A stretch of 64,000 bases of DNA from Candidatus Methylomirabilota bacterium (GTDB taxonomy: Bacteria > Methylomirabilota > Methylomirabilia > Methylomirabilales > Methylomirabilaceae). Below, in pieces: positions 50,408-59,272 of the stretch (its first letter is position 1; each line of letters opens with the position of its first letter). Below the pieces are notes generated by a model, which had not been told where the DNA came from, did no database searches, and saw nothing but the letters and a program-made list of their open reading frames with translations. Both the position numbers and the translations under genes were made by a program. The stretch lies in NCBI GenBank assembly GCA_016207095.1, contig JACQQF010000044.1:1-64000 (forward strand), given 5' to 3'.

Positions 50408-52108
50408 GTGAGCGAGCCGCAAGTAAAGGAAACGAAGGCGCAACGGATGGAGCGCCTCAAGCGGGAAAAGAACCCATGGGAGTGTTTCGACGAGATCGAG
50501 CGATTTGCCAGAGAGGGTTTTCAGTCGATACCACACGAGTGGTTAGGCACCTACTTCCGCTGGTGGGGCGTGTACACCCAGGGAGATGGTATCGGCGCGG
50601 TCGGGGGGAAAGGGGGCGAGGGCAAAGCCGCCCCCTATTTCATGGTGCGCATCCGTATCCCGAACGGCTTCCTCATGTCCCATCAACTTCGAACGATCGC
50701 CGAGTGTACGGAGAAACATGCACGGGGGATGGCAGACCTGAGTGTACGCCAGAACATCCAGCTCCACTGGGTCACCGTTGAAGACCTCCCCAACCTCCTG
50801 CAGAGTCTCTGGCGGTGCGGAATTACGACGATGGGCACCTGTGGAGACGTCACCCGCAATATCACCGGCTGCCCCGTCGCTGGAGTGGACGCCGATGAAA
50901 TTGTGGATGCCTCCCCACTCGTTCACGCTGCCACCAGGATGCTGAACGGGAACCCGGATTTTTACAATGTGCCGCGCAAATACAAGATCTGCATCACCGG
51001 CTGCCGGGCGTGGTGTGCCTACCCGGAGATCAATGACATCGGCATGACTGCCATTCGTCATCCGGAGACGGGCGAAATCGGCTTCTCCGTAAGGGTTGGC
51101 GGGGGGCTCTCCACTCACCCGCACCTCGCCGTTCGTCTCAACGCCTTTGTTCAGTGGAACCAGGTGTTGCCGGTCGTGAAGGGGATCACTGAGATCTTCC
51201 GCGACGCTGATTGCCTTCGCCAGGATCGGGAGAAGGCCCGGCTCAAGTTCCTGTTCCTCGCTCACGGTTGGACATCGGAGCGCTTCCTGGAGGAGTTGAA
51301 GGGGCGCATCGGGTTTGAGCTCGACCCTGGCGTGTCCGAGGAGCCGCCGGACGATGTGTATCGCGACCACGTGGGCATCCACCCTCAGAAGCAGGATGGA
51401 TACTGTTACGCCGGCATCCCCATTCTGCGGGGTCGAATCACCGCGGGGCAGATGCGGGCCACAGCCGATCTCGCTGACCGCTATGGCACGGGCGAGTTAC
51501 GGGTCACGATCATGCAAAATCTCCTTCTCCTCAACCTGCGGCGCCAGCACACCGATGCCCTGGCAAGGGAGATCGAGCACGCCGGGATGCGGCTTCACGC
51601 CTCACCGTTCTGGCGGGGTACGGTTGCGTGCACGGGAACGGAATTCTGTAAGCTGGCCCTCACGGAGACGAAGGGCTTCGCCCAGTGGCTGGTGGAACAG
51701 CTTGAGGAGCGGATGCCAGGATTTGACCAACACCTCAAGGTCCACGTGACCGGTTGCCCGAATAGCTGCGGCCAGCACTGGATCGCCGACATCGGCATTG
51801 AGGGCAAGAAGATCAAGGTCGGCGGAACAATGGTTGATGCGTATTACTTCTGTGTGGGGGGCGCCGTCGGCAAGCACCAGGGCAAGGCCAGGCCGGTAGG
51901 ATATCGCTGCGCCGCGACCGAGGTGCCGGGCGCCATCCAACGCCTGTTGGCGGCATACCTGGATGACCGGTCGGACGGCGGAAACTTTCGCCAGTTCGTG
52001 GCTAAGCATAGCGACGCTGAGTTACGTGCGCTCCTGGCAGGGCAACAGGTCGCTGCGGTTGCGAGAGATCCTTCTCCCGGCAGGCCGCCCCTGGGAGTGG
52101 ATGCCTAG
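50408..52108 (+). CDS. Ferredoxin-dependent nitrite/sulfite reductase (siroheme), first copy
   Basis: The 566-residue enzyme has the duplicated nitrite/sulfite reductase layout. The [4Fe-4S]-siroheme cysteines are C408 and C414 (ACTGTEFC) and C450 and C454 (TGCPNSCGQ). Its N-terminal FRWWGVYTQ and DLSVRQNIQLHW segments resemble mycobacterial-type sulfite reductase. It reduces sulfite to sulfide or nitrite to ammonia with six electrons; the location favours sulfite. The GTG at 50408 follows GGAGCGGGG. The upstream 100 bases are AT-rich and may hold the promoter. The stop coincides with the end of a MITE-like element. Confidence 0.88.
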   Translation: MSEPQVKETKAQRMERLKREKNPWECFDEIERFAREGFQSIPHEWLGTYFRWWGVYTQGDGIGAVGGKGGEGKAAPYFMVRIRIPNGFLMSHQLRTIAECTEKHARGMADLSVRQNIQLHWVTVEDLPNLLQSLWRCGITTMGTCGDVTRNITGCPVAGVDADEIVDASPLVHAATRMLNGNPDFYNVPRKYKICITGCRAWCAYPEINDIGMTAIRHPETGEIGFSVRVGGGLSTHPHLAVRLNAFVQWNQVLPVVKGITEIFRDADCLRQDREKARLKFLFLAHGWTSERFLEELKGRIGFELDPGVSEEPPDDVYRDHVGIHPQKQDGYCYAGIPILRGRITAGQMRATADLADRYGTGELRVTIMQNLLLLNLRRQHTDALAREIEHAGMRLHASPFWRGTVACTGTEFCKLALTETKGFAQWLVEQLEERMPGFDQHLKVHVTGCPNSCGQHWIADIGIEGKKIKVGGTMVDAYYFCVGGAVGKHQGKARPVGYRCAATEVPGAIQRLLAAYLDDRSDGGNFRQFVAKHSDAELRALLAGQQVAAVARDPSPGRPPLGVDA

Positions 52109-52252
52109 TGCCGCTCCAATTAACTTCGCCTAGCGGCGTTGCCAGCCCCCAGGACGCTCCCTGCGACGTACCAGACTGTACGCCGGGTACCCGCGAAGTG
52201 GGTGCGGCCCTGGGGTCCGCGCCTTGCTATGCTGGTTTCTTGACTCGGCACG
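52105..52252. mobile_element. MITE-like element, long type, copy 3
   Basis: Starts TAGTGCCGCTCCAA, ends TTGACTCGGCA; same interior as 19757-19906 and 47273-47420. The TAG is the stop codon of the reductase gene. The remaining bases to 52385 contain no gene. Confidence 0.78.
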
Positions 52253-52385
52253 ATGCCTCACCAAACTAGGGTGAAGTGCTTGGCGAAGCACTGGCAGGCG
52301 GAATCCTTGGAGTCTCCCGGCTGGCGGATCCGAGGGATGCTGAAAGCCGGGATAGCTGTATCAGTGAACGGAGACGGATGACACG

Positions 52386-53324
52386 ATGCTCCCTGACGTT
52401 GAACTGACCACGCTTGTTGGGATCACCCTATTTGCGGCCATAGTAAACGGGGCACTGGGGTATGGATTCTCCTCACTCACTGTTCCGGTTGCGCTGTTGT
52501 TTTATGCTAACAGGGTCCTCAACCCGGCCCTTGTGTTGGTTGAGGTGATTGTCAATAGTTACATCTTACTGGTGAATCGGAAGAGCGTGCCGAAGATACG
52601 CAAGAGAGTCCTACCGATCATCTTTGGCTTGATTCCGGGAGTCCTACTGGGGAGCTATACCCTATCGGCGGCTAATCCCGGATGGCTCAAGCTGTTCACC
52701 TATGTCGTTCTGCTGCCCTTGATCCTTCTCCAGGCTGCCGGTCTGAGACGGCCCATTCAGTCTGAGCGCGCCGTCGGCGTGCCGTTCGGCGCCGGTGTTG
52801 GGGTGCTTTACTCTGTCACGACCATTTCCGGCCCTCCGTTGGCGCTGATGTTCAACAACCAGGGGTACGTGAAAGAGGAGTTTCGAGCCGCCCTGGGTCT
52901 CATTAGAGTGGTTGAATCCACCCTGACGGCGGCTGCCTACTACGTTTTGGGATTGTATACTGTCGCAAGCACTGGCATCCTTTACTCCATCGTGCCCAGC
53001 GTCCTGATCGGCATCCCTATCGGGGCGTACATTATCAGGCGGCTGAATCCAGAAACCTTTAGAAGAATATGCATGAGCTTCGACGCCTGGGTCGTGGGAT
53101 TCGGGTTGTCGAGGGTCCTGATCGATCTCACGCTGATCGCCAGCCCCATGGCGTATAATGTCTGGCTGGTGGTTGTGCTCGTTGATGCCTATCTCCTCTA
53201 TCGCTACTTCAAAAGCCAGCGACGCATCAAGGAGGCTCCGCTTAGCGTTAAGGTCGCCAGCGGGAGTCTCAACGCCGGGTGGCAGAGGGCGCCCTCAACG
53301 ACTCAGGATGAGTTTCGTCATTAG
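52386..53324 (+). CDS. TauE/SafE-family sulfite/sulfonate-type permease
   Basis: The 312-residue protein has about eight membrane helices. The family's duplicated pattern includes LFAAIVNGALGYGFSSLTVPVAL in the first half and FGAGVGVLYSVTTISGPPLALM in the second. TauE/SafE proteins export sulfite or other C1-C2 sulfur anions. Its position between two sulfite/nitrite reductase genes fits export of excess sulfite or uptake of a sulfur anion. Direction is not certain. Confidence 0.88.
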   Translation: MLPDVELTTLVGITLFAAIVNGALGYGFSSLTVPVALLFYANRVLNPALVLVEVIVNSYILLVNRKSVPKIRKRVLPIIFGLIPGVLLGSYTLSAANPGWLKLFTYVVLLPLILLQAAGLRRPIQSERAVGVPFGAGVGVLYSVTTISGPPLALMFNNQGYVKEEFRAALGLIRVVESTLTAAAYYVLGLYTVASTGILYSIVPSVLIGIPIGAYIIRRLNPETFRRICMSFDAWVVGFGLSRVLIDLTLIASPMAYNVWLVVVLVDAYLLYRYFKSQRRIKEAPLSVKVASGSLNAGWQRAPSTTQDEFRH

Positions 53325-53436
53325 AGCGCGATGAAACTCGCCGGACCCGTACGGATCAGGCTGGCTTAGCGGACGATGTCGCGCCAACCGCGTTGATCGC
53401 CGGAACCCAGAGGGGGTCTCATCAAGGGGGGTGACG

Positions 53437-55269
53437 ATGACCGATACAAGCCGTGGCTTCACGACTGACCAGCCCAGTTGCCCCTCGATGTCGAGTGCGG
53501 GGGAGATCTGCGCCGGAGAGCGTGACCTGGCTGGCAGACCCTCCTGGGCCGAGAAGGAGGAGATCGACACCTTCGATCAGTTCGTGCAGCGGTTCTGGAA
53601 GGGAGAGATCTCTCCGGATGAGTTCAAGCGGTTCCGCCTCCAGAACGGGATCTATGGCCAGCGCCAGGAAGGCGAGCAGATGGTCCGGATCAAGATCCCG
53701 TGGGGCGGGCTGACGGCGGCTCAATTGGAGTTGCTGGCCGAGGTGGCGGCGGAGTCCCCCCGTGGCGTGGGCCACGTCACGACGCGCCAAAACATGCAGT
53801 TCCATTTCGTCAAGCTTGATCGGGTGCCGGCGTTGCTGGAGCGCCTGGCGGCGGCGGGTCTGACGACCCGAGAGGCCTGCGGGAACACGGTTCGCAACGT
53901 CACGGTCGGGCACTGCGCCGGGGTGTGCCCAAAGGAGGCCTTCGACGTCACCCCCTATGCCGATGCGGTAGCCCGGTACCTCCTGCGCAATCCGATGAAC
54001 CAAAACCTTCCCAGGAAGTTCAAGATTGCCTTCTCCGGATGTCCCGATGACTTGGGTCTCACCCCGATCCACGACATCGGGGCGCGTGCCATCCTCCATG
54101 TCATGGACGGCAAAGAGGAACGGGGCTTCCAACTCTATGTCGGGGGCGGCCTGGGCCCCTCGCCCCGGGTCGCGCAGCTCCTCGAAGAGTTCACCCCATG
54201 CGATAGGCTGTTGCCGACTGTCGCCGCCATCGTGCGCGTCTTCGACCGCCTCGGCAACCGTGAGAACCGCAACATGGCCAGGATGAAATTCCTGTTGGAC
54301 AAGCAGGGGATCGATCAGTTCCGGAAACTGGTGTTCCAGGAACGGACCGGTCTCGAGGCAACACTGGCCGGACACCTCCCTGCCATCGTCCCGTGGGAGG
54401 AAGGTCCTCCTCATCACCACGAACAGCCTGGCCAACGGGACCCATCGGGGGATCTTGTCGATGCAGCCTACCGTCGTTGGAGAAATACGAGCGTGCTGGA
54501 TCAAAGGCAGGCCGGCTACGCCATGGTCCAGGTCCGGCTTGAGCTGGGAGACATCACCCCCGTGCAACTGAAAACCCTGGCTTTCGCGGCCCGCCAATTC
54601 GGCGATGGCAGCGTGCGGAGTACGAATCAGCAAAACTTCATCCTCAGGTGGGTCCGCGTCGATCGGATCGCCTCGCTCTATCGCGTTCTCGTATCAGTTG
54701 GCCTCGCCAACCCATCCGCTGAGCGATTGGGCGACGTGACCGCCTGTCCTGGGGCTGATACCTGTCAGCTCGGGATCACCTCATCGCGGGGATTGGCTTC
54801 CGCACTGGGAGATCTGTTTCGGGATGGCCTGAGCGACCTCGCCGATGAGAGCGGGATCAGGATCAAGATTTCCGGGTGTCCCAATTCCTGCGGTCAGCAC
54901 CACATCGCGAATATCGGGTTCTACGGTGGGGCCAAGAAGTTCCACGGCCAGCAGGCTCCGACCTACCAGATGCTGCTCGGCGCGCGCCTCGAGGCCGGCC
55001 AAGTTCGCTACGCCAAGGCGACGGCAAGAATACCGGCCAAGAATATCCCGGGGGCGGTCGAGGCTCTCTTGCGCCTCCATCAGAGTGAGCGACACTCCGG
55101 TGAACCATTTAGTCAATTTATGGAACGGTATGGAGCGGATCGATTGAAGGAGGTGCTGAAGCCATTCATGGAATTGCCACCACCCCTGGAAGCACCGGAT
55201 CATTATGTCGATTATGAGTCGGAGGGCGCGTTTTCCATTCAGACTGGTCCAGGTGAATGCGCTGCATAG
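53437..55269 (+). CDS. Ferredoxin-dependent nitrite/sulfite reductase (siroheme), second copy
   Basis: The 610-residue paralogue has the cluster cysteines C437 and C443 (ACPGADTC) and C481 and C485 (SGCPNSCGQ). It also has a second cysteine-rich stretch in the first half (HCAGVCPKEAFD). It differs from the first copy in both halves, so the two probably have different substrates or electron donors. It is followed by a propeller gene and then cysH and sat, which makes it the better candidate for assimilatory sulfite reduction. The ATG at 53437 follows a GGGGGG ribosome site. Confidence 0.86.
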   Translation: MTDTSRGFTTDQPSCPSMSSAGEICAGERDLAGRPSWAEKEEIDTFDQFVQRFWKGEISPDEFKRFRLQNGIYGQRQEGEQMVRIKIPWGGLTAAQLELLAEVAAESPRGVGHVTTRQNMQFHFVKLDRVPALLERLAAAGLTTREACGNTVRNVTVGHCAGVCPKEAFDVTPYADAVARYLLRNPMNQNLPRKFKIAFSGCPDDLGLTPIHDIGARAILHVMDGKEERGFQLYVGGGLGPSPRVAQLLEEFTPCDRLLPTVAAIVRVFDRLGNRENRNMARMKFLLDKQGIDQFRKLVFQERTGLEATLAGHLPAIVPWEEGPPHHHEQPGQRDPSGDLVDAAYRRWRNTSVLDQRQAGYAMVQVRLELGDITPVQLKTLAFAARQFGDGSVRSTNQQNFILRWVRVDRIASLYRVLVSVGLANPSAERLGDVTACPGADTCQLGITSSRGLASALGDLFRDGLSDLADESGIRIKISGCPNSCGQHHIANIGFYGGAKKFHGQQAPTYQMLLGARLEAGQVRYAKATARIPAKNIPGAVEALLRLHQSERHSGEPFSQFMERYGADRLKEVLKPFMELPPPLEAPDHYVDYESEGAFSIQTGPGECAA

Positions 55270-55322
55270 GAGCCGGAACCGCAGCCAACTACCGCACGTT
55301 CACGTCAATCAGGAGGGAAGAG

Positions 55323-56303
55323 ATGATAGGACGCAAGACACAAAGATTTGCCGTCGTGGCTGTGCTCGCATGTGTGGCTGTATTTGGATGGATCGCTCAG
55401 GGATGGGCCTACGAGGTGTGGGTGACCAATCAGGACGACCATACGGTAAGTATTATCGACACCGAGACCAACAAGGTCATCGCCACGATCACACCGGGTG
55501 GGAAGAAACCGCACAACGTCGCCTTTTCCCATGACGGCGCGTATGCGTTCGTTGCCAATGTGGGGACCAACGACGTGAACATGGTCGAGACAAAAACCAG
55601 AAAAGTGGTCGAGACCTTTCCCGCCGGGACCAAGGCCCATGGGCCTGCCGTCACGCCTGATGGGGCGCAGCTCTGGGTCGCGAATCCAGGCTCGAACGAT
55701 GTCACGGTCATCGATCTCAAGCTTCGGAAGACGATCGACACGATCCCCGTTGGGAAGGCCCCTGCCCTGGTCGTGTTCGACCCGAAGGGGACGCGCGCCT
55801 ATATCAGCAACGGAGGCTCCGGCGACCTGTCCGTGATCGATGTGAAGAGCCGGAAGGTCAACAAGACCATCGAGGCGGGCAAGGGCGCTATGGGGACCGA
55901 TATCACGTGGGACGGGAAGCTTCTCCTGGTCACGGCCGGCGATATGGATCGAATCGATGTGATCGATGCCGTCAGCAATAAGGTGAAAAAGAGGATCGCT
56001 CGACAGGGGGAGCCTCATGGCCTTGTCGTGTCCCCAGATGGGAAGCGGGCGTACGTGGCAAGCCGCAAGGCGAATGTGGTATCGGTCATCGATCTGAAGT
56101 CCCTGAAGATCGTGAAGGAGATCCCGGCAGGCAAGCGGATCGATATTGTCAGTATCACGCCGGATGGACGTCGTCTCTATGTGACCAGTCGCGACACGAA
56201 CAGTGTCATCGCCATCGACACAGCGACAGCGAAGGTCGTCGCCGAGATCCCGGTAGGGAAGGACCCACATGGGATTGGCACGCTGCCGGCCGGCCACCAC
56301 TAA
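55323..56303 (+). CDS. Secreted YVTN beta-propeller protein
   Basis: The 326-residue precursor begins at the ATG at 55323 after GGAGGGAAGAG. It has a signal peptide ending near GWAYEVW, then seven regular blades (VWVTNQDDHTVSIIDTETNK, AFVANVGTNDVNMVE and so on). No metal or haem motif is visible. Lying between a siroheme reductase and the sulfate-activation genes, it repeats the association of this fold with the sulfur cluster seen at 47533. Confidence 0.85.
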   Translation: MIGRKTQRFAVVAVLACVAVFGWIAQGWAYEVWVTNQDDHTVSIIDTETNKVIATITPGGKKPHNVAFSHDGAYAFVANVGTNDVNMVETKTRKVVETFPAGTKAHGPAVTPDGAQLWVANPGSNDVTVIDLKLRKTIDTIPVGKAPALVVFDPKGTRAYISNGGSGDLSVIDVKSRKVNKTIEAGKGAMGTDITWDGKLLLVTAGDMDRIDVIDAVSNKVKKRIARQGEPHGLVVSPDGKRAYVASRKANVVSVIDLKSLKIVKEIPAGKRIDIVSITPDGRRLYVTSRDTNSVIAIDTATAKVVAEIPVGKDPHGIGTLPAGHH

Positions 56304-56363
56304 GACAGGTGTAATGGGTGACGTGTCATTTCTTCTTGTTGTCATCTCTGCCAGGGAGGGACG

Positions 56364-57149
56364 ATGAAACGAGATTCGCACACTCCAGCCACAGATACAC
56401 ACAGGCCCGTGTACTCCTCCACAACTCTCCGCGAGCTTAATCAGCGATTTCAGGTTGCGCCAACCGAGGAGCTTCTGCGATGGGCGATCGATACCTTTTC
56501 GCCCAACTTGGCCCTCGCGAACAGCTTCGGGGCCGAAGATGTGCTGCTGATCGACATGCTGTCAAAGCTGTACCCTCCCACCAAGATCCTCACGCTGGAC
56601 ACCGGTCGCCTGCCTGAAGAGACCTACGAGGTCATGGAGCGGGTGCGGGAGCGTTATAAGGTGAGCATTGAAAGCTACTTTCCCGACCGGGAAGCGGTAG
56701 AGCGCCTGGAGCGGGAGCGTGGATTCTACTCCTTCAGGCGAAGCGTCGAGGAGCGGAAGTTCTGCTGTCGCATCAGAAAGGTCGAGCCGCTCGGCCGCGC
56801 CCTCGTCGGCCTCGATGCCTGGATGACCGGCCTCCGCCGCGAACAGGCTGCGACACGCACCGGCCTCGACATCGTTGAGATCGACGAGGCCCACGGCTCG
56901 ATCGTGAAACTTAATCCCCTTGCCGGTTGGACCGAGCAACAGGTATGGGACTATATTCGGATGCACAACGTCCCGTATAACGCCCTGCACGATCGAGGAT
57001 ACCCCAGCATCGGTTGTGCGCCCTGCACGCGGGCCATCCAGCCCGGTGAGGATATCCGGGCGGGGCGATGGTGGTGGGAGAACCCCACGACCAAAGAATG
57101 CGGCCTGCACCTCACGCCGGGCAATAGCGATCCCGGCCGAAAAATCTGA
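56364..57149 (+). CDS. cysH: Adenylylsulfate (APS) reductase, iron-sulfur type
   Basis: CysH reduces APS to sulfite with thioredoxin. The 261-residue protein has the PP-loop-like ANSFGAEDVLLIDML and LDTGRLPEETYEV. It also has the two cysteine pairs CC (134-135) and CAPC (218-221) that bind the [4Fe-4S] cluster of APS rather than PAPS reductases, and a C-terminal KECGLH with the catalytic cysteine. It is followed by sat, so the sulfate is used as APS without a PAPS step. Confidence 0.94.
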   Translation: MKRDSHTPATDTHRPVYSSTTLRELNQRFQVAPTEELLRWAIDTFSPNLALANSFGAEDVLLIDMLSKLYPPTKILTLDTGRLPEETYEVMERVRERYKVSIESYFPDREAVERLERERGFYSFRRSVEERKFCCRIRKVEPLGRALVGLDAWMTGLRREQAATRTGLDIVEIDEAHGSIVKLNPLAGWTEQQVWDYIRMHNVPYNALHDRGYPSIGCAPCTRAIQPGEDIRAGRWWWENPTTKECGLHLTPGNSDPGRKI

Positions 57150-57179
57150 GGCCAATACGACATGGCGCGAGGAGAGCAG

Positions 57180-58373
57180 ATGCCGCGAACGATCGAACCG
57201 TCTGATGGAGATGCCCTGAGGTCGATCCTCCCACATGGTGGTCGTCTGATCGATCGTGTCCTCACTGGACCAACCAGTGGCGAGGCTGAGGAACGGGCGC
57301 GGAGCCTGCCCCAGATCTCTTTGAACGCTAGGGCAGCGTCCGACCTGGAATGCCTGGCCTCAGGCGTGTTCAGCCCCCTCCAGGGCTTTATGGGAAGGGC
57401 CGACTACCATCGGGTAGTCCATGAGCTACGCCTCAAGAACGGGATGCTTTGGACACTGCCGATCACTTTAGCTGTGGACAAGGACGAAGGGGCCAAGCTG
57501 ACGGAGGGGCGAGAGGTGGCCCTGCTTGGCTCAGATGGAGAGCTGCTGGGCCTCCTCTCGGTAGAGGAGATCTTTGCCTACGATAAGCGAGAGGAGGCCA
57601 GGCTGGTGTACTGTACCGAGGAAACCCGGCACCCCGGCGTTCAGTACCTCTTCCAGCGCGGTGAGTTGCTGGTGGGCGGGCCGGTCAGTCTGATTCGCCG
57701 ACCCTCGCTCCCTGGGTTCGAGGACTATTACTGCACGCCGGCCGAGACCCGGCGACGGTTTATGGAACGAGGGTGGCGGACGGTGGTGGGGTTTCAGACC
57801 CGGAACCCGATTCATCGTTCCCACGAATACATCCAGAAGTGCGCGTTGGAGTTGATGGACGGCCTCCTGATTCACCCACTCGTCGGACGCACCAAGCTCG
57901 ATGATGTCCCATCAGAGGTGCGCCTTCGGTGCTATCGCGTGCTGGAGGAGCGGTACTTCCCGAAAGAGCGTGTCATGTTGAGCGTCTTCCCCGGCGCGAT
58001 GCGATACGCGGGGCCGCGCGAAGCGGTATTCCATGCCTTGGTGCGCAAGAACTACGGGTGCACCCACTTCATCGTCGGCCGGGACCCGGCGGGGGTCGGA
58101 GGCTACTACCAACCCTATGCGGCCCGAGACCTCTTCCTGGGGCTGTCCCGGGAGGAGTTGGATATCACCCCGCTCTTTTTCGATGAGGCATTTTTCTGCC
58201 GACGCTGTGACGGGATGGCCTCATCCAAGACCTGCCCGCACGAGTCGTCTGAGCGGGTCGCGCTGAGTGGGACGCGCGTCCGGGAGCTTCTCCGAAGCGG
58301 CGAGGCGTTGCCTGAGGAATTCACCAGGCCGGAGGTTTCTGAGATCCTCGCAGAATGGGTCCAAGGTGGATGA
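57180..58373 (+). CDS. sat: Sulfate adenylyltransferase
   Basis: Sat makes APS from sulfate and ATP. The 397-residue monofunctional enzyme has SGVFSPLQGFMG, the active-site QTRNPIHRSHEYIQK (from residue 206), and IVGRDPAGVGGYY. A cysteine set near the C-terminus (FCRRCDGMASSKTCPH) is zinc-binding in bacterial/archaeal Sat. The ATG at 57180 follows GGAG; an upstream ATG at 57162 is possible. It follows cysH by 30 bases. Confidence 0.95.
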   Translation: MPRTIEPSDGDALRSILPHGGRLIDRVLTGPTSGEAEERARSLPQISLNARAASDLECLASGVFSPLQGFMGRADYHRVVHELRLKNGMLWTLPITLAVDKDEGAKLTEGREVALLGSDGELLGLLSVEEIFAYDKREEARLVYCTEETRHPGVQYLFQRGELLVGGPVSLIRRPSLPGFEDYYCTPAETRRRFMERGWRTVVGFQTRNPIHRSHEYIQKCALELMDGLLIHPLVGRTKLDDVPSEVRLRCYRVLEERYFPKERVMLSVFPGAMRYAGPREAVFHALVRKNYGCTHFIVGRDPAGVGGYYQPYAARDLFLGLSREELDITPLFFDEAFFCRRCDGMASSKTCPHESSERVALSGTRVRELLRSGEALPEEFTRPEVSEILAEWVQGG

Positions 58374-58390
58374 TCGCGGCTGCGGCGGGG

Positions 58391-58447
58391 CCCCTTCACC
58401 CCGCCCCTCTCCACCCCCGTGGGGGAGAGGATTCAGGTGAGGGGGGG
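58391..58447. repeat. REP-like palindromic element, copy 3
   Basis: CCCCTTCACCCCGCCCCTCTCC faces GGGGGAGAGGATTCAGGTGAGGGG. It overlaps the 3' end of the minus-strand rhodanese gene and lies just after sat, so it may act as a shared terminator between the convergent genes. Confidence 0.55.
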
Positions 58448-59110
58448 TCCGCGCTTTGGTAGCTTTGGGAGACGAACGGTAGGGCGGTTGGCTTTGAACC
58501 AGTCGCCGATGCCGCCCGGGACATTGGCCGCGCGCGGAAAGCCTCGGTGCAGGAGAAGACTGGCGGCCGTACTGCTACGGATTCCTTCTTCGCAGATCAG
58601 GATGAGTTCCTTACCCCGGTTCAGCTCTTCGGCCCGCTGCCAGATCTCCCCCAGGGGGATGAGGAGCGAACCTTCGATATAGCCTAGCTCCCATTCGAAC
58701 GACTCCCGAACATCGATCAAGAGTAGGTTACCATGCTGGGAGTTGAAGCGCTCCCAAAGGCCAGAGACCTGCACCTGTGAGAGAGTAATGAGAGGAAACC
58801 CGGCTGCGCGCCATGCCTCGATCCCTCCAGCAACGATCCCCTGAAGAGGATTTCGATTGACCCCTTGTAGCGCTTCGGCCGCGGCGTCGGCTTCACTAGG
58901 ATTTCTGGACAGCAAGAGAATCTTTGGGCCCGGTGGGATAGCCGTCGCGAGACGCTCCGGCAAGCTCTTGCGGCTGAACATCAGGTTTATGCTTCCCGGG
59001 ATATAGGCTGTCGCAAATTCCGCATGCGGCCGCAGATCGATCAGTAGCGCGCCGGCCTCCAGCGCGTTCCTCACTTGCTGAGGTGTCAGTTTCGGTATCT
59101 CAGCAGTCAT
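58433..59110 (-). CDS. Cytoplasmic tandem-rhodanese protein
   Basis: The 225-residue protein has two rhodanese domains and no signal peptide. The first has IDLRPHAEFATAYIPGSINL, and its loop LLSRNPSEAD lacks the catalytic cysteine. The second has IDVRESFEWELGYIEGSLLI and the active loop ICEEGIRSS, with the cysteine present. It probably moves sulfane sulfur in the cytoplasm, next to sulfate-activation genes. The last codons overlap a REP-like palindrome. Confidence 0.87.
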   Translation of the reverse strand: MTAEIPKLTPQQVRNALEAGALLIDLRPHAEFATAYIPGSINLMFSRKSLPERLATAIPPGPKILLLSRNPSEADAAAEALQGVNRNPLQGIVAGGIEAWRAAGFPLITLSQVQVSGLWERFNSQHGNLLLIDVRESFEWELGYIEGSLLIPLGEIWQRAEELNRGKELILICEEGIRSSTAASLLLHRGFPRAANVPGGIGDWFKANRPTVRLPKLPKRGPPLT

Positions 59111-59216
59111 CGAGGTCTCCTATGGGTCAGGGGGCGATCGTTGCGCACCCCACGATTGTGCCTTATTTCAGAATCCAATACTAGCACGACTCCCGCCTTC
59201 GTGGTATTCCTGGCGC

Positions 59217-59245
59217 TTTACACCCGTCCACGAAGACTGTATAAT
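59217..59245 (+). promoter_or_regulatory. Promoter for the enoyl-CoA hydratase gene
   Basis: TTTACA (59217-59222) and TATAAT (59240-59245), 17-base spacer; start near 59252, about 20 bases before the ATG. Confidence 0.7.
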
Positions 59246-59272
59246 CCGTGAAACTCACGATGGAAGGGGTCG

